This document shows positions 1 through 6,701 of a stretch of DNA of 11,004 nt, in pieces. Origin of the DNA: Mariprofundaceae bacterium. Its GTDB lineage: Bacteria > Pseudomonadota > Zetaproteobacteria > Mariprofundales > Mariprofundaceae. How positions within the stretch are numbered: the stretch's first letter is position 1; every line of letters begins with the position of its first letter. Where the stretch lies: the NCBI GenBank assembly GCA_030950965.1, contig JAUZQP010000129.1, forward strand, positions 1 to 11,004. Direction: 5' to 3'. The notes under the pieces are model-generated. The model did not search any database, had not been told where the DNA came from, and saw nothing but the letters and a program-made list of their open reading frames with translations. A program made the translations under genes and the position numbers.

Positions 1-944
1 CGATGATCCTCATCGTGAACGCTTTGCATCATCTCAGGACTCACCCGCACACATGATGTTTGATGCCACAGTTCCGCCAATGCCAACAGCAAAGGACGCG
101 CACTATAACCCTGTGCCGCTGCCTGTTGTAACAGGTTTAAACCTGCTGCTGCATCGCCTGCCACGATGGCATCGGTGAGTTGACGCGGTAGAGCTGGCCC
201 TAACAAGCCCAAGGATTGCTGCACATCTTCGGCGCGCACATCTTGCGCCGTGTATGCCAACACCCGTTCGGCTAAAGAAAGTGCGTCACGCATACTGCCA
301 TCGGCGGCGGTAGCGAGTGCGTGCAATGCGTTAGCTTCTGCGGTGATCGATTCAGCATCAAAGATATGGCGCAATTGCTGGCTGATTTCTGGCACGGTCA
401 AACGGCGCAAATCAAACCGCTGACAACGTGAGCGCACGGTAACGGGCAGCTTGTCCACATCGGTGGTGGCTAAAATAAATAACACCTGCGCAGGCGGCTC
501 TTCCAGCGTTTTGAGCAGAGCGTTAAAGGCATTGCGCGACAGCATGTGTACTTCATCAATAATATAAATACGGTATGCCAAGCTATTCGGTGGATAGCGA
601 ACAGCATCGAGGATCTCACGCATATCATCGACACCCGTATGACTTGCCGCATCCATTTCGAGCACATCCATGTGCGAACCACGGGCAATGGATAGGCAGG
701 TATCGCACTGGTTGCATGGTTCGTGGTTGTCATCGCGATGGGTGCAATTCAGTGCCATCGCCATTAAACGTGCAATCGTCGTCTTGCCCACACCACGAAT
801 ACCTGTCAGCAAATAGGCATGGGCAATATTGCCCGACTGCAAGGCATTTTTTAACGTGCGCGCTACCACATCTTGCCCCATCAATTCATCAAAACGGCGT
901 GGTCGCCAACGGCGTGCTAAAACGCGGTAGCCAGTATCTGTCAT
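1..944 (-). CDS. dnaX: DNA polymerase III subunit tau/gamma, N-terminal part (runs off left edge)
   Basis: This is the ATPase subunit of the replicative clamp loader, which loads the beta sliding clamp onto primed DNA. The visible 314 residues cover the AAA+ motor. They show a Walker A motif GIRGVGKTT at about residues 48-56 and a four-cysteine zinc module (Cys67, 77, 80, 83: C-x9-C-x2-C-x2-C). The Walker B motif is DEVH at 130-133 and the sensor-like SRC is at 172-174 after LATTDVDKLPVTV. The start is ATG at 942-944, giving MTDTGYRVLARRWRPRRF, the usual DnaX N-terminus. An AAGGTGG Shine-Dalgarno lies 9 nt upstream. The C-terminal part, including any frameshift site that would yield gamma, lies outside the window. 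The gene is divergent from the kinase gene. Identification is secure. Confidence 0.97.
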   Translation of the reverse strand, partial: MTDTGYRVLARRWRPRRFDELMGQDVVARTLKNALQSGNIAHAYLLTGIRGVGKTTIARLMAMALNCTHRDDNHEPCNQCDTCLSIARGSHMDVLEMDAASHTGVDDMREILDAVRYPPNSLAYRIYIIDEVHMLSRNAFNALLKTLEEPPAQVLFILATTDVDKLPVTVRSRCQRFDLRRLTVPEISQQLRHIFDAESITAEANALHALATAADGSMRDALSLAERVLAYTAQDVRAEDVQQSLGLLGPALPRQLTDAIVAGDAAAGLNLLQQAAAQGYSARPLLLALAELWHQTSCVRVSPEMMQSVHDEDH

Positions 945-1077
945 AGCATCACACCACCTTGGTCGTACTGAAGGTCAATCAGCGGAGAAAATATCCTGTA
1001 CATATTGCGCAAGCTTAGCAGTATTGATAACGCATGCAAAAAGCTGCGACCTTGCACACCAAGTAGGCCTACACACC
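945..1077. promoter_or_regulatory. Divergent intergenic region between dnaX and the kinase gene
   Basis: These 133 bases separate two divergent genes, so promoters for both must lie here or inside the coding ends. I see the dnaX ribosome-binding site (954-960 on the minus strand) and a weak AGTAGG about 10 nt before the kinase ATG. I cannot assign convincing -35/-10 boxes. If the kinase began at the in-frame TTG at 1024 the gap would be only 79 bases, but that codon has no ribosome-binding site. Confidence 0.4.
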
Positions 1078-3333
1078 ATGAGAATAGGTGAAAACGAACC
1101 CATTACCCTGCGTTACCATCGTGCGGATGATGGCGACCCCGTCACCCTGCGTTTCGTCGCAGGTCAAGCAGCCCCTATTGCAGCAACCACACCAGCATCC
1201 TCGTTTACGCAAGGTCAGCGCATTGCAGGGCGTTATCAAATCATGGGCGAATCACTGGCAGAATCAGGCGAAGCCGATGTGTTTCTGTGCCAAGACCAAA
1301 TCACTCAAGCCACCCGCGTGATCAAATATTACCGTCAACAAGCCCGCCCTAAAGCGGCAGTCATTGATCGTTTGCAAGGGTTGGCACACCCCAATATCGT
1401 GACTATTTTGGATTATGGTCAATGGCATGGGCGTTTTTATGAGGTGCTGGATTACTGCCTTGGCGGTGTTGCCAGCGACATCATGCCCATGGATGAGATC
1501 CGCATCCGCAGCTATTTACCAGGCATCTTAGCGGCACTGCAATACTTGCATGGTGAAGGCATTGTTCATCGTGACATCAAGCCAGGCAATCTATTTTTCG
1601 CCGACCAAGCACACCAGCGCATCATGTTGGGGGATTTCGGTATCAGCTCGTATTTGGATCTTGCTGAAGAATCCGTTCGCCTGACCCAAACGGCGACCTG
1701 TTTAACCTTAGATTACGCTTCGCCAGAGTTATTAAACCACCACGAAATCGGATCCATGACCGACTATTATGCTCTTGGTATTACCCTGTTGCACTTGCTA
1801 CGCGGACGCACACCCTTTTATGGTATGAACAACAACGATATTTTAGTGGCGCATTTACGAGCTGAAATACCCATTCCAGCATCATTATCCGACCCTTTCC
1901 AAACGCTGATTGCAGGGCTAACCCATTACCAAACAGAAGAACGTTGGGGCTACCGCGAAGCAATGGGTTGGTTGCACGGCGAAGTGGTAAGACTCGCGCC
2001 TGCACCTGTGATGCTCAACGATGGTAAAAAACCCTACCCCGCTTTACCAGAAGCAACCACGCCCGCAGAATTAGCTGTCCGTTTGAACGATATGGATGCC
2101 TTGCAACATTTATTACGCGGCGATATTCAACGCTGGTTGTTTGATTACTTTGATCCCAAGCAAGCACAAGCGGTAGCAGAGCTGGAAGTGCTAGCACATA
2201 GCCAATCCCAACTCGCCTTAGCCAAATTGCCGTTTATTCTTGACCCGAAAGCTCCCCTACTTATCGGCAAGCACTGCATTAAAAACCTAGGTGATTTGTT
2301 TCGTGTGCTTGAACGTCCTAGCCATGCGGTGAGCCAAGCATGGAACAACAAAGCCATCATGGCATGGCTGGAGGCGGGGCAACATGCGGGTGAAAAAAGT
2401 AATGAATTATTAGCCAAACTAGAACGTTTACACAAAGAAAACGGGCATCAAACCGCGCTCTCGTTATTCACCTTACGTTACCTTTTACAACCCGCACTGC
2501 CGTTGCACATTGGTTCATTGGGGGCGATTGGCGAGCCAGAAGCGTTCATGCAGCTATTCCGTAAACACGGTAAAAAAATCATTGCGCCACTGGCAAAACT
2601 TATATTTTCGCAACGTTTAGAAGCGTGGTTGCAAACCGTATGGTCAACCGCCAGCGAACCGCACCTTAAGTTTTTGCGCCGCGTACGTATGCAATACTGG
2701 CAGCAACAAAACATTGGCGCCTATTGCGTATTGTGGCACTTTTGCCCCAGCCTCCCCTTCCCTTTTGATGGTCAAAACTTTTTCCAGAGCGATACCTTGG
2801 CGCGTTACATCATTCAAGACGAAGCATGCTGGCAAAAAGGTATCGCCTACCTTGAAGCAGGTTGGATCACGGCTTGGTTGCAAGGCAGTGCGAAGATTCA
2901 AGACTCGGGTGAGATGGATCAACTATTGCTCGATTCCACCATCAGCAGCCCCCTCCTATTGGATACCTTTTTACGCCTCATGAACCCTGATCTCCCCAGA
3001 CCACGTATGATTGTACAACCTGAGTTTTTAAAGTTAGGGAATCTGCAGCATAGCGAGGTTAAAACCAGACCACTACATATTTTCGGTACAGGGCAAGGTT
3101 ACCTATATGGCAGTATTGATCTGCAAAGCTTTAGTGAAGGTGTGATGATCGACACGTTTGATTTTGAAGGAAAGTCCACCATCATTCAGCTTACCGTGGA
3201 TACCGTAAACCTAGCACCAGGTCGTTATGAAAACCGCATCACCATCAACAGTAATGCTGGCACGCATACGGTCGATATGTCTTTCACCGTATTGGAAAAA
3301 CCTACCATCCCGTGGTGGAAGGGTGGTTTTTGA
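1078..3333 (+). CDS. Eukaryotic-like serine/threonine protein kinase with long C-terminal extension
   Basis: The protein has 751 residues. The kinase domain spans about 52-302. It has the lysine of a VIK motif (Lys83), HPNIV, the catalytic loop HRDIKPGN (Asp166, Asn171), DFG (Asp186), SPE in place of APE (Glu217) and the F-helix Asp229. Two features are odd: the glycine loop is degenerate (SLAESGEADVF) and no glutamate sits where the alpha-C partner of Lys83 is expected. Residues 303-630 are largely helical in composition and unassigned. Residues 650-740 look like a beta-sandwich domain (TRPLHIFGTGQGYLYGSI, VDTVNLAPGRYENRITI), of the kind found at the C-terminus of some bacterial kinases and Hsp70-like proteins. 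No transmembrane segment is seen, so it is probably cytoplasmic. I chose ATG 1078 over TTG 1024 because of the weak AGTAGG upstream. The substrate is unknown. Confidence 0.85.
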   Translation: MRIGENEPITLRYHRADDGDPVTLRFVAGQAAPIAATTPASSFTQGQRIAGRYQIMGESLAESGEADVFLCQDQITQATRVIKYYRQQARPKAAVIDRLQGLAHPNIVTILDYGQWHGRFYEVLDYCLGGVASDIMPMDEIRIRSYLPGILAALQYLHGEGIVHRDIKPGNLFFADQAHQRIMLGDFGISSYLDLAEESVRLTQTATCLTLDYASPELLNHHEIGSMTDYYALGITLLHLLRGRTPFYGMNNNDILVAHLRAEIPIPASLSDPFQTLIAGLTHYQTEERWGYREAMGWLHGEVVRLAPAPVMLNDGKKPYPALPEATTPAELAVRLNDMDALQHLLRGDIQRWLFDYFDPKQAQAVAELEVLAHSQSQLALAKLPFILDPKAPLLIGKHCIKNLGDLFRVLERPSHAVSQAWNNKAIMAWLEAGQHAGEKSNELLAKLERLHKENGHQTALSLFTLRYLLQPALPLHIGSLGAIGEPEAFMQLFRKHGKKIIAPLAKLIFSQRLEAWLQTVWSTASEPHLKFLRRVRMQYWQQQNIGAYCVLWHFCPSLPFPFDGQNFFQSDTLARYIIQDEACWQKGIAYLEAGWITAWLQGSAKIQDSGEMDQLLLDSTISSPLLLDTFLRLMNPDLPRPRMIVQPEFLKLGNLQHSEVKTRPLHIFGTGQGYLYGSIDLQSFSEGVMIDTFDFEGKSTIIQLTVDTVNLAPGRYENRITINSNAGTHTVDMSFTVLEKPTIPWWKGGF

Positions 3334-3363
3334 TTCATTCCCTGCATCACTGACCACTAAATT

Positions 3364-3402
3364 TGCCTAAATTATAACCATAGCGAATCTATAAATTAGG
3401 CA
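3364..3402. repeat. 13-bp imperfect inverted repeat downstream of the kinase gene
   Basis: Arms TGCCTAAATTATA (3364-3376) and TATAAATTAGGCA (3390-3402) are inverted copies with one mismatch and a 13-base spacer. There is no following T tract, so a simple terminator for the kinase gene is unlikely. The centre is about 145 bases upstream of the inferred sigma-54 transcription start, a distance typical of an activator-binding site. It does not resemble the NtrC consensus. Either role is an inference. Confidence 0.45.
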
Positions 3403-3501
3403 CGCCTGCCATCCCAGATGCAACACACCAACCACGTTAAATAATATATTACCCTATATTTTCCAGTAACTTATACGCTATCTTCATAGCCTATTCAATA
3501 T

Positions 3502-3516
3502 TGGCACGCTCATTGC
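3502..3516 (+). promoter_or_regulatory. Sigma-54 (RpoN) promoter upstream of the porin gene
   Basis: TGGCAC at 3502-3507, five bases, then TTGC at 3513-3516 matches the -24/-12 consensus exactly, with the extended form TTGGCACG and TTGCT around it. The spacing of the invariant GG (3503-3504) and GC (3515-3516) is correct. Transcription should begin near 3527-3529, leaving a leader of about 45 bases before the porin ATG. Sigma-54 promoters need an enhancer-binding activator; for a unit with glnK and amtB this is most likely NtrC. I did not find a clear NtrC palindrome in the 168 bases between the kinase stop and the promoter. Confidence 0.88.
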
Positions 3517-3571
3517 TAATGGTCATCAAGTACAACATACCCTTGGAGTACACCATCATTAGGAGCGTCTT

Positions 3572-4345
3572 ATGAAAAAACTTCCCTTATCTCTTTTATT
3601 GTCTGGTACTATGCTGTTAGGCATGGGGGCAGCTACGGCTGCCGAAGCGCAAGACGCTGGTTTAGCCGTGAGTGGCGACATCGGCATTGCCAGTCAATAT
3701 GTATGGCGTGGTGTAACCCAAACCAACGGCAAAACTGCAATACAAGGCGATCTTGGCGTAGGGGTTGGCGATGTTTCTGCTTCGGTATGGTTTTCCAATG
3801 CTTACCCATCAACTGCACCGCAGTTTGGCGGTCGCGATGTGGTAGAATTTGACTGGACTGTGGATTATTCCAGCAGCTTCGGCGACAGCGGCGTAGGTTA
3901 TTCACTGGGGGCGATTGGCTACACCTATCTGTATGACGCAGCATCCAACTTCCCAGAAGTTTATATGGGCTTGTCCTATGGCCCTGTCTCTTTAACCGCT
4001 TACTACAACCTAAAAGACAGCTTCAACAAGGCTTATTTGAGCGGTGATACGTGGGTTGATTTATCAGCGGGAGGATCTGTTGGTGGATTCGATCTGTCTG
4101 GCACCGTCTCTTATGCCAAGTGGAAAAAAGACATCGTGAACCGCCCCGTTGCAACATCATTTAAAAGCGGCACAAGCGTCGTAACCTTAGGTGGTAGCAA
4201 AGATGTCGATCTTGGTGCAACAACCATGACACCATCGCTCACACTCACCCTTCCTGTGGCAAGTAAAGATACCGCAGGCAACCGCAGTATTTATGGTGCA
4301 ACCGTTCAAAACGAATTTGTCGCCAGCGTCAACTTTACTTACTAA
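3572..4345 (+). CDS. TorF-family putative outer-membrane porin
   Basis: This 257-aa protein is predicted to form a beta-barrel in the outer membrane. Residues 1-23 are a Sec signal peptide (KK, then LPLSLLLSGTMLLGMG, then ATA before AEAQ). The mature part is rich in alternating aromatic and small residues. It begins with the family-typical VSGDIGIASQYVWRGVTQT and ends FVASVNFTY, with the terminal aromatic residue expected of barrel proteins. This matches the short proteobacterial family annotated as TorF-type putative porin, whose substrate is not established. The start is supported by AGGAG at 3561-3565, 6 nt upstream. It lies directly behind a sigma-54 promoter and before glnK-amtB, which suggests a role in uptake of nitrogen compounds under nitrogen limitation; that role is inferred. 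Confidence 0.85.
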   Translation: MKKLPLSLLLSGTMLLGMGAATAAEAQDAGLAVSGDIGIASQYVWRGVTQTNGKTAIQGDLGVGVGDVSASVWFSNAYPSTAPQFGGRDVVEFDWTVDYSSSFGDSGVGYSLGAIGYTYLYDAASNFPEVYMGLSYGPVSLTAYYNLKDSFNKAYLSGDTWVDLSAGGSVGGFDLSGTVSYAKWKKDIVNRPVATSFKSGTSVVTLGGSKDVDLGATTMTPSLTLTLPVASKDTAGNRSIYGATVQNEFVASVNFTY

Positions 4346-4360
4346 GCACCTTTAAAAAAA

Positions 4361-4390
4361 GGGGCGGATGCCCGGCAAGAAATCCGCCCC
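4361..4390. terminator. GC-rich hairpin between the porin gene and glnK
   Basis: GGGGCGGAT (4361-4369) and ATCCGCCCC (4382-4390) form a perfect 9-bp stem around a 12-base loop, 15 bases after the porin stop. On the plus strand the stem is preceded by seven A residues and is not followed by a T run. On the minus strand the same sequence has the stem followed by TTTTTTT, like an intrinsic terminator, although no leftward gene precedes it. For the rightward transcript it is better read as an mRNA-stabilising or partially attenuating hairpin. Confidence 0.55.
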
Positions 4391-4431
4391 TACCCTCAAA
4401 TCAGAAACAAGCAACTCAAGGGAGCAGCACT

Positions 4432-4773
4432 ATGAAAAAGATTACCGCAGTCATCAAGCCTTTTAAGCTCGATGACGTGAAAGATGCCCTAACAGAGCAA
4501 GGTGTTACGGGGCTAACCATCACCGAAGTGCGCGGTTACGGTCGCCAGAAAGGTCATACCGAACTGTACCGTGGCGCAGAATACAGCGTCGATTTTGTTC
4601 CAAAAACAGAAATTACGACAGTGGTTTCCGCCGATCAGGTGGACAGCGTGATAGAAGCTATCACCGTAGCTGCGCGCAGCGGCAAGGTGGGTGATGGCAA
4701 AATCTTTGTCAGCGATGTGGAACGGGTCATCCGTATCCGCACGGGCGAAGAAGACAACGAAGCGTTACATTAA
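4432..4773 (+). CDS. glnK: Nitrogen regulatory PII protein, amtB-linked
   Basis: This is a trimeric PII signal protein of 113 residues (family usually 112). It reads 2-oxoglutarate and ATP/ADP and, when not uridylylated, plugs the AmtB channel. The T-loop is intact, with the uridylylation target Tyr51 in ELYRGAEYSVDF. The nucleotide-site residues GKVGDGKIF (Lys90) and RIR (Arg101, Arg103) are present. An AAGGGAG Shine-Dalgarno at 4418-4424 is 7 nt before the ATG. The residues often used to tell GlnB from GlnK are mixed: Lys3 and Asp54 are GlnB-like, Thr5 and Ser52 GlnK-like. The name glnK therefore rests on linkage to amtB. No promoter of its own is seen, so it is probably transcribed from the sigma-54 promoter ahead of the porin. 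Confidence 0.95.
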   Translation: MKKITAVIKPFKLDDVKDALTEQGVTGLTITEVRGYGRQKGHTELYRGAEYSVDFVPKTEITTVVSADQVDSVIEAITVAARSGKVGDGKIFVSDVERVIRIRTGEEDNEALH

Positions 4774-4798
4774 CATGGAACATGTGACCCAAACAATA

Positions 4799-4870
4799 AA
4801 TGCGCATCGCTTTTTGACGCGCTGTGCAAAGATGTTTCATCACACAGCGTGGCAAAAATCCATGCGCATT
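4799..4870 (+). repeat. Long imperfect hairpin in the glnK-amtB spacer, abutting the amtB ribosome-binding site
   Basis: Outer arms AATGCGCAT (4799-4807) and ATGCGCATT (4862-4870) pair perfectly. Inward, TTTTTG (4811-4816) pairs with CAAAAA (4853-4858). Then CGCGCTGTG (4818-4826) pairs with CACAGCGTG (4843-4851), including one G-T pair. The tip GATG/CATC (4831-4834, 4838-4841) closes a three-base loop. The right arm ends one base before AAGGAG (4871-4876), the amtB Shine-Dalgarno. It could be an RNA element that sets the glnK:amtB ratio or a small repeated palindrome that inserted there; the sequence alone does not decide. Confidence 0.65.
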
Positions 4871-4883
4871 AAGGAGTAGTATC

Positions 4884-6149
4884 ATGGAAGCTTTATCATC
4901 GGATATTTTACAAACTAAGTACGCCTTAGACACCTTCTATTTCCTTGTCATGGGTGCCTTCGTCATGTGGATGGCAGCAGGCTTTTCCATGCTCGAAGGT
5001 GGCCTGGTTCGCTCCAAGAACACGGCTGAGATTCTCACCAAAAACATCGTGCTGTATGCTATTTCTTGCGTCATGTATATGTTTGTTGGTTACAACATCA
5101 TGTACGGCACGGCTGACCCCCATTGGCTCCCTGATTTGAGTTTTGGTCTAGGTCCTGATAACGATCCCAAGGCTGTACTCGCTGGTGGCGATGGCGCACC
5201 CTATTACTCTAAGATGGCTGATTTTTTCTTCCAAGTCGTATTTGTGGCAACCGCCATGTCTATTATCTCTGGCGCTATTGCCGAACGCATGAAGCTCTGG
5301 TCATTCTTTGCTTTCGCTGTTGTGATGACAGGCTTTATTTACCCTGTTCAAGGTATGTGGAAATGGGGTGGCGGCTTCCTTGATGCGCAGGGATTTGTCG
5401 ACTTTGCAGGTTCGGGTGTAGTCCACATGTGCGGTGCAGCAGCAGCTTTAGCAGCGGTTTTACTATTAGGTGCACGCAAAGGAAAATATGGCAAAAACGG
5501 CGAAGTTCACGCTATACCAGGCTCCAACATGCCGATGGCAACATTGGGAACATTCATCCTGTGGTTGGGCTGGTTCGGCTTCAATGGTGGTTCGGAACTG
5601 AAAGTATCCGACATTTCCGAAGCTAACTCCGTTGCGATGGTCTTCGTTAACACCAACATGGCTGCAGCAGGCGGCGCGATTGCAGCATTGATTGTAGCAC
5701 GTTTATGGTTCGGTAAAGCTGATCTGACAATGGCATTGAATGGTGCGTTAGCTGGCTTGGTATCGATCACCGCGCAACCGCTCACACCATCGCCAGAACT
5801 GGCTACCTTAATTGGTGGTATCGGTGGCATGATTGTGGTTGCTTCCATTGTAACAATAGATCGCACCTTCAAATTAGATGATCCCGTTGGTGCGATTTCC
5901 GTTCATGGTGTATGTGGTATCTGGGGCTTGTTAGCAGTTTGTCTGAGTGACCCTACGGCTCATCTTAGCAGTCAACTATTGGGCATTGGTGTGATTTTCG
6001 CTTGGGTATTCACCACCAGTTTCGTGGTATGGTTTACAATCAAAAAAATTGTCGGTATTCGCGTCAGCGAAGAGGAAGAATACGAAGGTCTAGATGTCAG
6101 CGAATGTGGGCTAGAAGCTTACCCCGAGTTTGCATCGACCAAGAAGTAA
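4884..6149 (+). CDS. amtB: Ammonium transporter AmtB
   Basis: This inner-membrane Amt/Rh-family channel of 421 residues has about eleven hydrophobic segments. The pore residues are recognisable: Asp173 in DFAGSGVVHMCG, the twin histidines His181 and His341 (GAISVHGVCGIWG), and the gate region WFGFNGGS (230-237). GAIAERM (130-136) is also family-typical. The C-terminal tail GIRVSEEEEYEGLDVSECG is the segment through which GlnK regulates the channel, and it is intact. An upstream in-frame start at 4824 is rejected because it falls inside the spacer hairpin. ATG 4884 has AAGGAG 7 nt upstream and gives the usual N-terminal length. No obvious cleavable signal peptide is present. It follows glnK by 110 bases and is probably cotranscribed with it. 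Confidence 0.96.
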   Translation: MEALSSDILQTKYALDTFYFLVMGAFVMWMAAGFSMLEGGLVRSKNTAEILTKNIVLYAISCVMYMFVGYNIMYGTADPHWLPDLSFGLGPDNDPKAVLAGGDGAPYYSKMADFFFQVVFVATAMSIISGAIAERMKLWSFFAFAVVMTGFIYPVQGMWKWGGGFLDAQGFVDFAGSGVVHMCGAAAALAAVLLLGARKGKYGKNGEVHAIPGSNMPMATLGTFILWLGWFGFNGGSELKVSDISEANSVAMVFVNTNMAAAGGAIAALIVARLWFGKADLTMALNGALAGLVSITAQPLTPSPELATLIGGIGGMIVVASIVTIDRTFKLDDPVGAISVHGVCGIWGLLAVCLSDPTAHLSSQLLGIGVIFAWVFTTSFVVWFTIKKIVGIRVSEEEEYEGLDVSECGLEAYPEFASTKK

Positions 6150-6184
6150 TCGTCTACGGAAACCTAAGGTAACCCACGACACAG

Positions 6185-6226
6185 TTTTGGTGCATGCAAC
6201 ACCCACCCAAATAGCATGCACCAAAA
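6185..6226. repeat. 13-bp perfect inverted repeat after amtB
   Basis: TTTTGGTGCATGC (6185-6197) and GCATGCACCAAAA (6214-6226) form a 13-bp stem with a 16-base loop, 35 bases after the amtB stop. There is no adjacent T run on the plus strand. It lies 10 bases before the GC-rich terminator hairpin and may protect the 3' end of the amtB message. An inverted TGGTGC/GCACCA protein-binding site is an alternative. Confidence 0.5.
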
Positions 6227-6230
6227 ACAA

Positions 6231-6262
6231 AAAAAAGGAGGCTCTCGCGAGCCTCCTTTTTT
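6231..6262. terminator. Bidirectional Rho-independent terminator between amtB and the convergent prs-linked gene
   Basis: GGAGGCTC (6237-6244) and GAGCCTCC (6249-6256) make an 8-bp stem with loop TCGC. Six or more A residues precede it and TTTTTT (6257-6262) follows, so it has a U tract in both directions. It sits between the convergent amtB and the leftward prs-linked gene and can end both transcripts. Confidence 0.93.
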
Positions 6263-6290
6263 CCTTTTTTATTTCTCTAATTTTCCATGT

Positions 6291-6692
6291 TCAACAGGAA
6301 CGTCCTAATTGATAGGCTGCTAGCAGGGCGGCTCTCAAACCTTCAGCATCTTCCAGCTTACTGATGTCCATGTATTGCAGAGCAATATCTGCCATCTTTT
6401 GATGAAGCTTCTCGGCATGCCAACGCACTTGGAACGCTTCGCTATCTAAACCTTCGTTATTGATATATTCAGCGACAAACCCTTCGGTCGAAATGACATC
6501 CAACTTCCCCATCATCATCACATCATACTCATGTGAATACATACTGATCTGATTCGCATCGGCAATATATTGGTACAAACAGGGTAGCACACTACCCACC
6601 TCCATACACGCATTTAAATCAAGCGAGGCTATAGGTGTAAAGAGCTTCCCTTTAAAAAAGAATGGAATGCTATACGTAAGGTTGTTGTTCAT
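6291..6692 (-). CDS. Uncharacterised 133-aa protein, translationally linked to prs
   Basis: I do not recognise the family. The protein has 133 residues, starts MNNNLTYSIPFFFKGKLF and is acidic. It is predicted soluble with no signal peptide or membrane segment. The second half looks helical (DSEAFQVRWHAEKLHQKMADIALQYMDI, residues about 83-110, then KLEDAEGLRAALLAAYQLG). Its ATG lies only 9 bases after the prs stop, with a modest AGG in that gap, so translation is probably coupled to prs. The reading frame ends 29 bases before the shared terminator, which supports its being the last gene of the leftward operon. A role near nucleotide synthesis or translation would be a guess. Confidence 0.75.
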   Translation of the reverse strand: MNNNLTYSIPFFFKGKLFTPIASLDLNACMEVGSVLPCLYQYIADANQISMYSHEYDVMMMGKLDVISTEGFVAEYINNEGLDSEAFQVRWHAEKLHQKMADIALQYMDISKLEDAEGLRAALLAAYQLGRSC

Positions 6693-6701
6693 GGGAGCCT
6701 A

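Noticed and set aside
575..946. 123-aa rightward frame opposite dnaX
   Set aside because: It lies wholly antisense to the conserved DnaX coding sequence and its translation has no recognisable pattern.
1024..1077. TTG start adding 18 residues to the kinase
   Set aside because: There is no Shine-Dalgarno before it and the added residues are not part of a domain; the ATG at 1078 has at least a weak site.
4824..4883. Upstream start for amtB adding 20 residues
   Set aside because: The codons fall inside the spacer hairpin and no ribosome-binding site precedes them, whereas ATG 4884 follows AAGGAG.
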